From Pseudaminobacter sp047739745 (GTDB taxonomy: Bacteria > Pseudomonadota > Alphaproteobacteria > Rhizobiales > Rhizobiaceae), in assembly GCF_047739745.1 (NCBI RefSeq), contig NZ_JBLLVA010000018.1, forward strand, positions 38,119-102,118: a DNA stretch of 64,000 nt, written 5' to 3'. Position numbers and translations under genes: made by a program. The notes under the pieces were generated by a model, which saw only the letters and a program-made list of their open reading frames with translations, was not told the origin of the DNA and ran no database searches. Below are positions 17,382 through 26,330 of the stretch, one piece after another; positions within the stretch are counted from its first letter, which is position 1; every line of letters starts with the position of its first letter.

Positions 17382-18134
17382 TCATGCTCCGGGTCGCCGC
17401 GAACGCCACACGAAGACGCCAAGCACGCCGGCAAGCGCAGCAGCCAGGCCGTACCAGGTGACGGCATATTGCAGATGGCTGTTGGGCAGCTCGATCAGTG
17501 TGACGCCGCCAACCGGCAAGCCGCCCGGATTGGCCGCCTTGTCGGCATCGATGAAGAACGGCACGAGGGACGTTTCGATCGGCAGGCCGGCGCTTGTGGC
17601 CATGGCGTCCCGGTCCTTCCAGTAGAAGATGTTCTTCGCCGGCTCGTTGTCCGGAATAAGCGATGATGGCTTTTCCGCGAGCGGGTTACGGGCAAGACCG
17701 GTAACGGTGATCGTCCCTGTGACCTGCCCCTCCGGTCGCAGCGCGGGATCCTTCCGATCATAGGGAACGAAGCCGCGATTGATGAAGACGAAGCGCCCGT
17801 CTTCAAGGCGCAGCGGGGTGTAGATATAAAAGCCGGATTGACCGTCATGAGTTGCGAAGAAATGCCGTTCGCCTTCGTGCCGGAACTCGCCCGTCACCGT
17901 TACCGGCCAATAATCGACATCACCGTCTTCAGCGAACTTTCGCTCAACGTCCGCCAGGGGCAGTGGTGTCGAATGGATCCGCTCATCGATCGTCGAGATC
18001 AGCGCTTCCTTCCACTGGAGGCGCTGCACCTGCCATGTGCCGAGGCCAATGAGAACGACGAGGGCACCTAGGCCCAGCGCCAGAACCAGCCAAAGTGCCG
18101 GCCGACGGTTGCCAGTTGCCGCTTCGCCGCTCAT
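17382..18134 (-). CDS. SURF1 family cytochrome oxidase assembly protein
   Basis: The 250-residue protein has transmembrane helices near each end (about 13-34 and 222-243), flanking a periplasmic domain that includes GTWQVQRLQWKEALI and FVFINRGFVPYDRKDP. This is the SURF1/Shy1 layout. SURF1 aids heme a insertion into subunit I of aa3 oxidases. The start at 18134 overlaps the DUF983 stop by 4 bp. Its position downstream of the cta genes fits an assembly role. Confidence 0.93.
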   Translation of the reverse strand: MSGEAATGNRRPALWLVLALGLGALVVLIGLGTWQVQRLQWKEALISTIDERIHSTPLPLADVERKFAEDGDVDYWPVTVTGEFRHEGERHFFATHDGQSGFYIYTPLRLEDGRFVFINRGFVPYDRKDPALRPEGQVTGTITVTGLARNPLAEKPSSLIPDNEPAKNIFYWKDRDAMATSAGLPIETSLVPFFIDADKAANPGGLPVGGVTLIELPNSHLQYAVTWYGLAAALAGVLGVFVWRSRRPGA

Positions 18135-18517
18135 TTGGCCTGATCCAGCCGCCCTTCGGCGGCTTTGTTTCGATATTGCAGGGCAATCAGCACGCCCTTG
18201 ATCAGTCTCAGCGCCCAAAGGCTGAGGATCACTGTCAGCGGAATCCAGAGCAGGAAATGCAGCCAGAGCGGCGCCCCGTAGGAGACTTCCGTCCAAAGCG
18301 CCAGGCCGACAACGATGAAGCCGATGATCAGGATGACGAAAACCGCCGGGCCGTCGCCGGCGTCGGCGAAGGAATAGTCGAGCCCGCAGCTATCGCAGCG
18401 CGGCGCCAAGTTCAGAAAACGGGAAAACAACCGCCCTTCTCCACACCGCGGGCAGCATCCTTTCAAGCCAGCCGCAAAGGGCTCGACTGGTGCCCGGTTG
18501 GCCCGATCCTCGCTCAT
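18131..18517 (-). CDS. DUF983 membrane protein
   Basis: This 128-residue protein begins MSEDRANRAPVEP. An alternative ATG three codons upstream (18526) has poorer Shine-Dalgarno spacing. A rubredoxin-like zinc-ribbon follows (CPRCGEGRLF ... CDSCGLDY), then two transmembrane helices with the GDGPAVFVILIIGF segment. DUF983 genes lie in cta operons across alphaproteobacteria. A role in oxidase biogenesis is inferred from position, since no biochemistry is known to me. It is the first gene after the ctaE terminator. Confidence 0.88.
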   Translation of the reverse strand: MSEDRANRAPVEPFAAGLKGCCPRCGEGRLFSRFLNLAPRCDSCGLDYSFADAGDGPAVFVILIIGFIVVGLALWTEVSYGAPLWLHFLLWIPLTVILSLWALRLIKGVLIALQYRNKAAEGRLDQAK

Positions 18518-18587
18518 GTTCTCCATCCTGCCGCAGTCACATCGATGACCCGGCACATGCCAGTCAATGCTTCCGCACCATTGCGCC

Positions 18588-18631
18588 GAAAAAGCGAAGG
18601 CGGCCATGTCGCCACGGCCGCCTCCCGCTTT
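18588..18631 (-). terminator. Rho-independent terminator after ctaE
   Basis: Read leftward, the RNA forms a GC-rich stem AGGCGGCC / GGCCGCCT, extended by imperfect GCG and CGC pairs, and ends in CGCTTTTTC. It begins 17 nt after the ctaE stop and lies inside the 130-bp gap before DUF983. It should separate, or attenuate, expression of the core oxidase subunits from the DUF983-surf1-ispH-thrB-rnhA genes. Confidence 0.8.
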
Positions 18632-18647
18632 CAAACAGCTCGTCGCT

Positions 18648-19532
18648 TCAATGGCCGGCGGCGATCGTCGCGCCCATCGACGCCCAGACATAGATGCTGG
18701 CAAACAGGAACAGCCAGACGACGTCGACGAAGTGCCAGTACCAGGCAGCCGCTTCGAAACCGAAATGCTGCTTCGGCGTGAAATCACCCTTCATTGCCCG
18801 CAGCAGGCAAACGAGCAGGAAGACCGTTCCGATAAAGACGTGGAAGCCATGAAAGCCGGTCGCCATGAAGAAGGTTGCGCCGTAGATCGAATCCTTGAAC
18901 GCGAACGGTGCGTGAATGTACTCGTAGGCCTGCACGAAGGAGAAGAGGATGCCGAGGCCGACCGTCAGCACAAGGCCGTTCACCAGCCCCTTGCGGTCGC
19001 CATGCAGCAGCGCATGATGCGCCCAGGTGATCGTCGTGCCCGAGAGCAGCAGGATGATCGTGTTGTAGAGCGGCAGGTGGAAGGGATCGAGAACCTCGAT
19101 GCCCTTCGGCGGCCAGACGCCGCCGGTATACTCGGTGCGCGCAACTTGGGCAGCTTCGCCTGGAAACAGGCTGGCATCGAAAAACGCCCAGAACCAGGCG
19201 ACGAAAAACATCAATTCGGAGGTGATGAACATGATCATGCCATAGCGCAGGTGCAGCGACACCACGCGCGTATGGTGGCCTTCGTGGGCCTCCTTGATCG
19301 TGTCCGACCACCATCCGAACATCGTGTAGAGAACGATGGCCAAGCCAATGAAGAACAGCCAGGGATTGGCGATGTTGTAGCCGAAGAGCGGGAACTCGCC
19401 CTCATTCAGATACTGCATCCACGCCACGCCGCCGATCGCCATGACGAGGGCGCCGACCGAGCCGAGAAACGGCCAAGGGCTCGGGTCGATGATGTGATAG
19501 TCGTGTTGTGGTTTGGCGTGTGCGTCTGCCAT
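18648..19532 (-). CDS. ctaE: Cytochrome c oxidase subunit III
   Basis: This 294-residue integral membrane protein of the aa3-type oxidase has seven predicted transmembrane helices. Family landmarks include DYHIIDPSPWPFLGS at the N-terminus, RYGMIMFITSELMFFVAWFW, and HGFHVFIGTVFL with the WHFVDVVWLFLF ending. I took the start at 19532, directly after the ctaG stop (1-bp gap). A 28-codon upstream in-frame extension runs back into ctaG and is unlikely. A strong terminator follows. Confidence 0.97.
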   Translation of the reverse strand: MADAHAKPQHDYHIIDPSPWPFLGSVGALVMAIGGVAWMQYLNEGEFPLFGYNIANPWLFFIGLAIVLYTMFGWWSDTIKEAHEGHHTRVVSLHLRYGMIMFITSELMFFVAWFWAFFDASLFPGEAAQVARTEYTGGVWPPKGIEVLDPFHLPLYNTIILLLSGTTITWAHHALLHGDRKGLVNGLVLTVGLGILFSFVQAYEYIHAPFAFKDSIYGATFFMATGFHGFHVFIGTVFLLVCLLRAMKGDFTPKQHFGFEAAAWYWHFVDVVWLFLFASIYVWASMGATIAAGH

Positions 19533-19533
19533 A

Positions 19534-20169
19534 TCAACCCCCGAGGTTACTGTCGGTGTTATCGTTTGCGTTGTCCTGATCCGCCTGCGGCGCCGCGGCC
19601 ACGGGCTTCTCAGCATCTATCGGAAAGAACGTGTAGGAGAGCGTGATGGTCTCGACATTCTTCAGCTCCGGGACGTCGACGACATCCGGGTCGACGTAAA
19701 AGATCACCGGCATGTCGAGCGTCTCGCCCGGCTTAAGCGTCGTATCGGTGAAGCAGAAGCACTCCACCTTGTTGAAATAGGCACCGGCGATTGCCGGCGT
19801 CACGTTGAAGGTCGCGCGTCCGGCCGTCGGCTTGTCGGAAACGTTTGTGGCTGCGTAGTGCGCCTGGGCGGTCTCGCCGATCCGGATCGTGATGTCGCGC
19901 TGAACCGGCTCGAAATTCCAAGCCAGACCGCCTGATGTGTTGGCATCGAAGCGGATGGTGATCTTCTTGTCGAGCACCCGGTCCGAATACTGCTCGACGC
20001 GTTGCGTGGTGCCGCCATAGCCGGTGATCTGACAGAACATCGCATAGAGCGGCACCGCAGCGTAGGCCATGCCGATCATGCCGCTCAAAAACGCCAGGCA
20101 GATGGCGGCGATCAGCTTGTTCGACCTCTGCGTCTTCGCGTCGAGATTCATCTGTTTCATGTCACCCAT
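19534..20169 (-). CDS. ctaG: Cytochrome c oxidase assembly protein CtaG/Cox11
   Basis: The 211-residue Cox11-type copper chaperone delivers CuB to subunit I. It has an N-terminal transmembrane helix containing AYAAVPLYAMFCQITG, followed by a periplasmic immunoglobulin-like domain with the copper-binding ECFCFTDTTLKPGE. The ATG at 20169 overlaps the preceding small gene's stop by 1 bp (TGATG). A GTG one codon earlier (20172) is also possible. The C-terminal 20 residues are Asp/Asn-rich. Confidence 0.95.
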   Translation of the reverse strand: MGDMKQMNLDAKTQRSNKLIAAICLAFLSGMIGMAYAAVPLYAMFCQITGYGGTTQRVEQYSDRVLDKKITIRFDANTSGGLAWNFEPVQRDITIRIGETAQAHYAATNVSDKPTAGRATFNVTPAIAGAYFNKVECFCFTDTTLKPGETLDMPVIFYVDPDVVDVPELKNVETITLSYTFFPIDAEKPVAAAPQADQDNANDNTDSNLGG

Positions 20170-20330
20170 CACAGCGCCCTGTCCAGAATGGCAGGGCCGA
20201 ACTTGATGATCGTCGCGATGTAGAAGATGATCACGAGCAGCGCGAGGCCGATGCCTATGGCAATCGACCGGCTGCGGCGCGCCTTCCTCTGCCTTTCGGT
20301 CAAGGTGATCAAATCGTCGTCCTCGGGCAT
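20169..20330 (-). CDS. Small membrane protein of the cta operon (CoxF-like)
   Basis: This 53-residue gene, easily missed because of its size, translates from the ATG at 20330 as MPEDDDLITLTERQKRKARR..., then one hydrophobic helix (about 23-43, IAIGIGLALLVIIFYIATII). It ends KFGPAILDRAL. It lies between ctaB (3-bp gap) and ctaG (1-bp overlap), exactly where rhizobial and Paracoccus-like operons encode a short CoxF/hypothetical protein. The acidic head, basic patch and single helix suggest an inner-membrane accessory of oxidase assembly. That function is inferred from position alone. Confidence 0.8.
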   Translation of the reverse strand: MPEDDDLITLTERQRKARRSRSIAIGIGLALLVIIFYIATIIKFGPAILDRAL

Positions 20331-20333
20331 AGG

Positions 20334-21278
20334 CTAAACCCCGGGCGCCGCGAGCACGCGCTCGACGACACTGTCAGCCAGATAGGCGGCGAAAATGACA
20401 AACAGATAGAGCAGCGAATAGCCGAACAGCGCCTTGGCCGGCTTCATCACGCGATCACTATCAGGCATGACAAGGACCTTCCACGCATACCAGATGAAGC
20501 CAAGGCCCAGCGCCAAGGCGACGATGCCGTAGCCGGCCGTGGTGAAGCCAAATGCCCAGGGAAGCACGCCAACGGGCGCAATCAGCAGCGTGTAGGCGAA
20601 TATCTGCTTCCTGGTAGACGCCTCGCCCGCGACATTCGGCATCATCGGTATGCCGGCGCGGCCATATTCGTCCGCCTTGAACAGCGCCAGCGCCCAGAAA
20701 TGCGGTGGGGTCCAAAGGAAAATGATCAGGAACAGGATGACGCTTTCCAGGCTGACCGTTCCGGTAGCCGCGGCCCAGCCGATCACCGGTGGAAAGGCGC
20801 CAGCGGCACCGCCGATGACGATGTTCTGCGGTGTCGAGCGTTTCAGCCAGATCGTGTAGATGACGGCATAAAAGAAGATGGTGAAGGCAAGCAGCGCGGC
20901 CGACAGCCAGTTGACGATGACGCCGAGCGTCATCACCGAAAGCGCTGAAAGCACAAGGCCGAAGCCCAGCGCCTCGCCGGGCAGAACACGCCCCGCCGGC
21001 ACGGGGCGGTTCACGGTCCGCTTCATGACGGCATCGATGTCGGCGTCATACCACATGTTGAGCGCGCCTGACGCGCCGGCGCCGATGGCGATCGCCAGAA
21101 TGGCCACGATGGCGATGAACGGATTGAGCGAGTGGGGTGCCGCGACCAGGCCGACGAAGGCGGTGAACACGACAAGCGACATCACGCGCGGCTTCAGCAG
21201 CGCGATGTAGTCGCCAGCAGTCGCTTCCGACATGCGCAAACGGCGATCCACCGAAATGCTCTCGTCAATCAGGGCCAT
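20334..21278 (-). CDS. ctaB: Protoheme IX farnesyltransferase (heme O synthase)
   Basis: This 314-residue UbiA-superfamily membrane enzyme farnesylates heme B to heme O, the precursor of heme A for the aa3 oxidase. The prenyl-diphosphate motif NMWYDADIDAVMKRT and the second aspartate loop region ALFKADEYGRAGIPMMP are present among about nine helices. I chose the start MALIDESISVDRRLRMSEA. The region upstream to ctaD is a 69-bp gap. Confidence 0.96.
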   Translation of the reverse strand: MALIDESISVDRRLRMSEATAGDYIALLKPRVMSLVVFTAFVGLVAAPHSLNPFIAIVAILAIAIGAGASGALNMWYDADIDAVMKRTVNRPVPAGRVLPGEALGFGLVLSALSVMTLGVIVNWLSAALLAFTIFFYAVIYTIWLKRSTPQNIVIGGAAGAFPPVIGWAAATGTVSLESVILFLIIFLWTPPHFWALALFKADEYGRAGIPMMPNVAGEASTRKQIFAYTLLIAPVGVLPWAFGFTTAGYGIVALALGLGFIWYAWKVLVMPDSDRVMKPAKALFGYSLLYLFVIFAAYLADSVVERVLAAPGV

Positions 21279-21347
21279 GCCTACACAGTCCACTTTTAAT
21301 CTTGGCGAAAGCCGCCGACAACCGGCGGCTTCCACTGTTTCCAGCCG

Positions 21348-23000
21348 TCACTTGATGCGCGGCAACTGCTCCCACTGGTGGAACGGCGGCGGCGAAGGCA
21401 GCTGCCATTCCAGCGTCGTGGCGCCCTCGCCCCACGGGCTCGCCCCGGCGACGCGCTTCTTCGAGAAAGCCTCAAGCACGCCGAAAAGGAAGACCAGCAC
21501 GGCAAAAGCGGAGAGATACGACCCGTAGGAGGACACCATGTTCCAGCCTGCATAAGCATCCGGGTAGTCGATGTAACGCCGCGGCATGCCGGCAAGACCG
21601 AGGAAATGCTGCGGGAAGAACACCAGATTGACGCCGATGAACATCAGCCAGAAGTGGGTGTTGGCGATCATCGGCGAATACATGTAGCCGGTCATCTTCG
21701 GGAACCAATAGTACCAGGCCGCGAAGATGGCGAAGACCGCGCCGAGCGACAGCACGTAGTGGAAGTGTGCCACGACATAGTAGGTGTCGTGCATCGAACG
21801 GTCGAGACCTGCGTTGGCAAGCTGAACGCCGGTGACGCCGCCAACGGTGAACAGGAAGATGAAGCCGATCGCCCAAAGCATCGGCGGCTTCATCGAGATC
21901 GAACCGCCCCACATGGTGGCGATCCAGGAGAACACCTTAACGCCGGTCGGAACCGCGATCACCATCGTGGCGAACACGAAGTAGCGCTGCGTGCCGAGCG
22001 ACAGGCCGGTCGTGTACATGTGGTGCGCCCAAACCACGAAGCCGACGACGCCGATCGCCACCATGGCGTAGGCCATGCCGAGATAACCGAAGATCGGCTT
22101 GCGCGAGAAGGTCGCGACAATGTGGCTGATGATGCCGAAGCCCGGCAGGATGAGGATATAGACCTCGGGATGACCGAAGAACCAGAACAGGTGCTGGAAC
22201 AGGATCGGGTCGCCGCCAGCCTCAGGCGCGAAGAACGCCGTGCCGAAGTTGCGGTCGGTCAGAAGCATGGTGATCGCACCAGCAAGGACCGGCAGGGTGA
22301 GCAGCAGCAGGAAGGCCGTGATCAGCACCGACCAGGCAAACAGCGGCATCTTGTGCAGCGTCATGCCAGGAGCGCGCATGTTGAAGATAGTGGTGATGAA
22401 GTTGATCGCGCCAAGGATCGACGAAGCGCCGGCGATATGCACCGAAAGGATCGCCAGATCCATGGCCGGGCCAGGCTGACCCATCGTCGCGAAGGGCGGA
22501 TACATCGTCCAGCCGCCGCCGATGCCCCATCCACCGGCGGGACCGGGAACGAAGAACGACATCAAAAGAAGAATGAATGCCGGCGGCAGGAGCCAGAAGG
22601 AGATGTTGTTCATGCGCGGGAACGCCATGTCCGGCGCACCGATCATGATCGGCACCATCCAGTTGGCGAAACCGCCGATCAGCGCCGGCATGACCATGAA
22701 GAAGATCATGATCAGGCCGTGCATGGTCGTGAACACGTTGAACATATGCTTGCCGGCATCGAGCGCGGCATCCGCCTCAACGCCGTAAACCATGGCGGCA
22801 AGCCCATGGAAAACCTGGATGCCGGGCTCCGCCAGCTCCCAGCGCATCATCACCGACAAAAACCCACCAATGATGCCCGCGAAAATCGCGAATATCAGGT
22901 AGAGCGTGCCGATATCCTTGTGGTTGGTCGAGTAGACCCAGCGAACCCAGCCCGTAACCGGCTTGTGGTCGTGGTCGTCATGAACCGCAGCGCCTGCCAT
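21348..23000 (-). CDS. ctaD: Cytochrome c oxidase subunit I
   Basis: This 550-residue heme-copper oxidase core has twelve transmembrane helices. Heme a and the a3/CuB centre ligands are visible: HGLIMIFF, the CuB His and cross-linked Tyr in HPEVYILILPGFG, the HH pair in WAHHMYTTG, and HFHYVLSLG. The K-channel region fits the type A1 enzyme. The start at 23000 is preceded by GGAGCGGAAC, a good ribosome site. An 18-codon upstream extension is unlikely. It is 34 bp downstream of ctaC. Confidence 0.98.
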   Translation of the reverse strand: MAGAAVHDDHDHKPVTGWVRWVYSTNHKDIGTLYLIFAIFAGIIGGFLSVMMRWELAEPGIQVFHGLAAMVYGVEADAALDAGKHMFNVFTTMHGLIMIFFMVMPALIGGFANWMVPIMIGAPDMAFPRMNNISFWLLPPAFILLLMSFFVPGPAGGWGIGGGWTMYPPFATMGQPGPAMDLAILSVHIAGASSILGAINFITTIFNMRAPGMTLHKMPLFAWSVLITAFLLLLTLPVLAGAITMLLTDRNFGTAFFAPEAGGDPILFQHLFWFFGHPEVYILILPGFGIISHIVATFSRKPIFGYLGMAYAMVAIGVVGFVVWAHHMYTTGLSLGTQRYFVFATMVIAVPTGVKVFSWIATMWGGSISMKPPMLWAIGFIFLFTVGGVTGVQLANAGLDRSMHDTYYVVAHFHYVLSLGAVFAIFAAWYYWFPKMTGYMYSPMIANTHFWLMFIGVNLVFFPQHFLGLAGMPRRYIDYPDAYAGWNMVSSYGSYLSAFAVLVFLFGVLEAFSKKRVAGASPWGEGATTLEWQLPSPPPFHQWEQLPRIK

Positions 23001-23034
23001 GTTCCGCTCCATTCCTAAATTATATATGCCCGGC

Positions 23035-23901
23035 TCAATTGCCTGCGGCGGCAACCTTGCTGGCGCCCTCGATTTCAGCCATCAGCGCCCTGTTGGCGCC
23101 AGTCAGATCCGACTTGGCCGCAGCCAGCCAGGTATCATATTGAGATTGCGCAACGACGCGGATCGCGATCGGCATGAAGGCATGGTCCTTGCCGCACAAT
23201 TCCGAGCACTGGCCGTAGTAAAGACCTTCCTTGTCCGCCTTGAACCAGATCTCGTTGATGCGGCCCGGCACGGCATCGGTCTTGATGCCGAAGGCAGGCA
23301 TGGCGAAGGCATGAATGACATCGCTTGCAGTTACCAGCACGCGGACCACCGTGCTCACCGGCACCACGATCTCGTTGTCAACCGCCAGCAGCCGCGGATA
23401 GGCGGCGACATCCTCCTTGCCGGCCTCGGCGCGATCCTCATCGGCCAGCATCGCCGAGTTGAACGAAAGCGGCTCGTCAATCTGGTATTCATAGTCCCAA
23501 TTCCACTGGTTGGCGGTCGCCTTCAGCGTCAGCTTGGGTTCTTCCGGCGGCGAATACTGCGCCGTCAGCAATTGGAACGACGGAACCGCGAGAAACAGCA
23601 GGATCACGACCGGACCGACCGTCCAGATCACCTCGATCAGCGTATGGTGGCTGGTGCGGGATGGATTGGGGTTGGCGCTCGCGCGGAACTTGACGATGCA
23701 ATAGGCGAGCAGCGCAAGCACCAGAAGCGTAATCGCGGTGATGAACCAAAGCGAATAGCGCTCGAACCAGATTATCTGCTCCATGATGCCGGTGGCCGCC
23801 GGCTGAAATGACAACTGCCAGGGCGTCGGCTGCGCCGCATACGCACCTGCAGAGGCGAAAAAGGCTGCCGCGGCACCAACACTTGCAAGGATTCTTCTCA
23901 T
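23035..23901 (-). CDS. ctaC: Cytochrome c oxidase subunit II
   Basis: The 288-residue protein has a signal peptide (MRRILASVGAAAAFF...), two transmembrane helices and a periplasmic cupredoxin domain. The electron-entry aromatic patch is QWNWDYEY, and the CuA site is CSELCGKDHAFMP (Cys-x3-Cys-x3-His-x2-Met). It accepts electrons from cytochrome c. It is the first gene of the leftward oxidase operon, so the operon promoter should lie in 23902-24268. Confidence 0.98.
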   Translation of the reverse strand: MRRILASVGAAAAFFASAGAYAAQPTPWQLSFQPAATGIMEQIIWFERYSLWFITAITLLVLALLAYCIVKFRASANPNPSRTSHHTLIEVIWTVGPVVILLFLAVPSFQLLTAQYSPPEEPKLTLKATANQWNWDYEYQIDEPLSFNSAMLADEDRAEAGKEDVAAYPRLLAVDNEIVVPVSTVVRVLVTASDVIHAFAMPAFGIKTDAVPGRINEIWFKADKEGLYYGQCSELCGKDHAFMPIAIRVVAQSQYDTWLAAAKSDLTGANRALMAEIEGASKVAAAGN

Positions 23902-24268
23902 CACCCTCTTGTCTCCCAATTCCGCGCTTATGGTCCGGCACGGATATTCGATCGCACCAAGACGGGAATCCCGGTGGCTCTGGCGCAGGTCAAACCACAC
24001 TCTACTGCGAACCGCAAGAAAGGAGCACCGCAACCCATGCGGCATTTTTGCGCGCAACCGTCGGATGTCGAATATTTCCCGTCGACCATCCACGCAGAAC
24101 ATGTGCACGCACCGTCAATTGGGCTCACAGCCGCAATTCAGGCGAATTTCACTTGGAAAATCGGTCAAACTGCCGCAATTGGCTGGTTCGGCCGCGATCT
24201 TGTCTTATAAAATCTGTTAGAATCTGTCGTCGCGGCCCGGATTTTCCGCGATTCGCAATGGAGCCATT
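23902..24268. other. Intergenic region between divergent ctaC and ialB
   Basis: This 367-bp region contains no convincing gene. It must hold the promoters for the oxidase operon (leftward) and ialB (rightward). Leftward, a TTGACC-like -35 is at 23994-23989, with only a poor -10 (GGATTC, which is also a GANTC site). Rightward, a TATAAAAT stretch is at 24206-24213, about 60 bp before the ialB ATG, with no well-spaced -35. A 9-bp direct repeat (GCCGCAATT) occurs at 24131 and 24172. I see no riboswitch fold. Confidence 0.5.
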
Positions 24269-24838
24269 ATGAAATCTCGGTTTTCGAGAGCACTGGTCGG
24301 AATAGCCTTGTGCGGCGCGATGTACGGCCTTGTCGCCACCGCCGGCGCGCAGCAGCAACCGCAGCCGGCTCAACAGCCGCAGCAGACACAGCAGCCGCAA
24401 CAGCCACAAAGCGGAGCCGTTCGCTCAACCCATGGCGCGTGGTCGATCGTCTGCGACACGCCCGCCGGGGCGACGGCCGAGCAATGCGTGATGATGCAGA
24501 ACGTGATCGCCGAAGACCGGCCGGAAATGGGCCTTTCGGTGGTGGTCCTGCGCACCGCCGACAACAAGGCCGAAATTCTGCGCGTCCTGGCTCCGCTCGG
24601 GGTGCTTTTGCCCAACGGGCTTGGGCTGAATGTCGACGGCAAGGATATCGGGCGCGCCTATTTCGTGCGCTGTTTCGGCGACGGCTGCTATGCCGAGGTC
24701 ATTCTGGAAAAGCCGTTGCTCGACACGTTGAAGGGCGGCAAGTCGGCGACATTCATTGTCTTCCAGACGCCTGAGGAAGGCATCGGCATCCCGGTCGATC
24801 TTGAGGGGTTCGATGAAGGCTTCGCTGCCCTGAACTGA
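24269..24838 (+). CDS. Invasion-associated locus B (IalB) family periplasmic protein
   Basis: The 189-residue protein has a signal peptide ending around TAGAQ. A Gln/Pro-rich linker of about 20 residues (28-50) follows, then the IalB domain with HGAWSIVCDTP, CVMMQNV and the FVRCFGDGCYAEV cysteine pair. IalB was first described in Bartonella invasion and is widespread in free-living Rhizobiales, where its role is unclear. The linker is encoded by repetitive CAG/CCG-type codons. It is divergent from ctaC and followed by tldD 73 bp on. Confidence 0.88.
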   Translation: MKSRFSRALVGIALCGAMYGLVATAGAQQQPQPAQQPQQTQQPQQPQSGAVRSTHGAWSIVCDTPAGATAEQCVMMQNVIAEDRPEMGLSVVVLRTADNKAEILRVLAPLGVLLPNGLGLNVDGKDIGRAYFVRCFGDGCYAEVILEKPLLDTLKGGKSATFIVFQTPEEGIGIPVDLEGFDEGFAALN

Positions 24839-24911
24839 CGCTGGCGCATTGCCGAAGCCGATCATAGCTCCTACATCGGGAAGCAGATTTCTCGAAACAG
24901 GCGGTGCCGCC

Positions 24912-26324
24912 ATGAACAGCCTTCTCGGTCAATTCGACGCATCCGAAGAGCGTATCCGCGAAATCGTCGCGGACGCCATCAAGGGTGCGGACGACGGCGA
25001 ACTCTATCTCGAATACAGCGAAGGCGAATCGCTGATGTTCGACAATGGCCGGCTGAAGACCGCCAATTTCAGCACCGACCAAGGGTTTGGCCTGCGCGCC
25101 GTGGCCGGCGAAGCAAGCGGCTATGCCCATTCCAGCGAGTTGTCGGAAACGGCGCTGCTGCGTGCGGCCGATGCTGTCGCGGCGGTGAAGGGCGGATATT
25201 CCGGCACGCTTGCCGCCGCGCCCGCCCGCACCAACCGGCATCTCTATAATGACGAAAACCCGATCGCCTCACCCTCCTTCGAGGCGAAGGCCAAGCTGCT
25301 CCAGGAGATTGATGCCTGGATTCGCGCCGAGGACCCGCGCGTGCGCCAGGTGACGGCGTCGCTTGCCTCGTCCTGGCAGCATGTGGAAATCCTTCGCGCC
25401 GATGGCCAGATCGTTCGCGACATCCGCCCATTGGTGCGAATGAACGTCGCGGTCGTGGTCGGCGACGGCGACCGACAGGAAACCGGCTCCTACGGCATGG
25501 GCGGTCGCAAGGGCTTCGGCGAATTCCTGGTCGAAGACAGCTGGAAACATGCGGCCGGCGAAGCACTGCGCCAGGCGCTGGTCAACCTCCAGGCCGTTCC
25601 GGCGCCCGCCGGCACCTTCGACATCGTTCTTTCCAGCGGCTGGCCGGGCGTGATGCTGCATGAAGCTGTCGGCCACGGGCTGGAAGGCGACTTCAACCGC
25701 AAGAAGACATCGGCCTTCGCCGGGCTGATGGGAAGCCAGGTTGCGGCGAAGGGTGTCACCGTTGTCGACGACGGCACGATCGCCGAGCGGCGCGGCTCCC
25801 TGACCATCGACGATGAAGGTACGCCGACCAATCGCAATGTGCTGATCGAGGACGGCAAGCTCGTCGGTTACATGCAGGACCGGCAGAATGCGCGGCTGAT
25901 GGGCATGAAGGCCACCGGCAATGGACGGCGTCAGTCCTATGCGCACCAGCCGATGCCGCGCATGACCAACACCTATATGACCAGCGGCGATTTGGAGCCG
26001 GCCGAGATCATCGCTTCGGTGAAAAACGGCATTTATGCAGTTTCCTTCGGCGGCGGGCAGGTCGATATCACCTCCGGCAAATTCGTCTTCGGCTGCACGG
26101 AAGCCTACATGATTGAGGACGGCAAGGTGACGCAGCCAATCAAGGGCGCAATGCTGATCGGCAACGGACCGGATGCGATGCATCGTGTGACAATGGTCGG
26201 CAACGACATGCAGCTCGACACCGGCATCGGCATGTGCGGCAAGGCCGGCCAAGGCGTGCCGGTCGGCGTCGGCCAGCCGCATCTGCGCATGAACCAGATG
26301 ACGGTCGGCGGCACGCAGGTGTAG
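24912..26324 (+). CDS. tldD: Metalloprotease TldD
   Basis: The 470-residue protein from the ATG at 24912 (MNSLLGQFDASEERI) is preceded by GGCGGTGCC. A TTG start 21 codons upstream exists but is less convincing. The zinc site HEAVGHGLEGDFNRK (HExxxH) and the Gly-rich C-terminus identify TldD, the catalytic half of the TldD/TldE protease that unfolds and degrades peptides such as microcin precursors and CcdA. TldE is not in the window. The converging RNA methyltransferase gene ends 6 bp away. Confidence 0.95.
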   Translation: MNSLLGQFDASEERIREIVADAIKGADDGELYLEYSEGESLMFDNGRLKTANFSTDQGFGLRAVAGEASGYAHSSELSETALLRAADAVAAVKGGYSGTLAAAPARTNRHLYNDENPIASPSFEAKAKLLQEIDAWIRAEDPRVRQVTASLASSWQHVEILRADGQIVRDIRPLVRMNVAVVVGDGDRQETGSYGMGGRKGFGEFLVEDSWKHAAGEALRQALVNLQAVPAPAGTFDIVLSSGWPGVMLHEAVGHGLEGDFNRKKTSAFAGLMGSQVAAKGVTVVDDGTIAERRGSLTIDDEGTPTNRNVLIEDGKLVGYMQDRQNARLMGMKATGNGRRQSYAHQPMPRMTNTYMTSGDLEPAEIIASVKNGIYAVSFGGGQVDITSGKFVFGCTEAYMIEDGKVTQPIKGAMLIGNGPDAMHRVTMVGNDMQLDTGIGMCGKAGQGVPVGVGQPHLRMNQMTVGGTQV

Positions 26325-26330
26325 CCCCGC

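Noticed and set aside
21378..23018. Long 546-codon open frame on the plus strand opposite ctaD
   Set aside because: It is antisense to a gene with all catalytic residues and is very rich in charged residues (Arg, His, Asp, Glu), typical of a high-GC antisense frame.
23902..24268. tRNA or small RNA between ctaC and ialB
   Set aside because: No cloverleaf or T-loop consensus (GGTTCGANTCC) and no terminator-like stem was found in the region.
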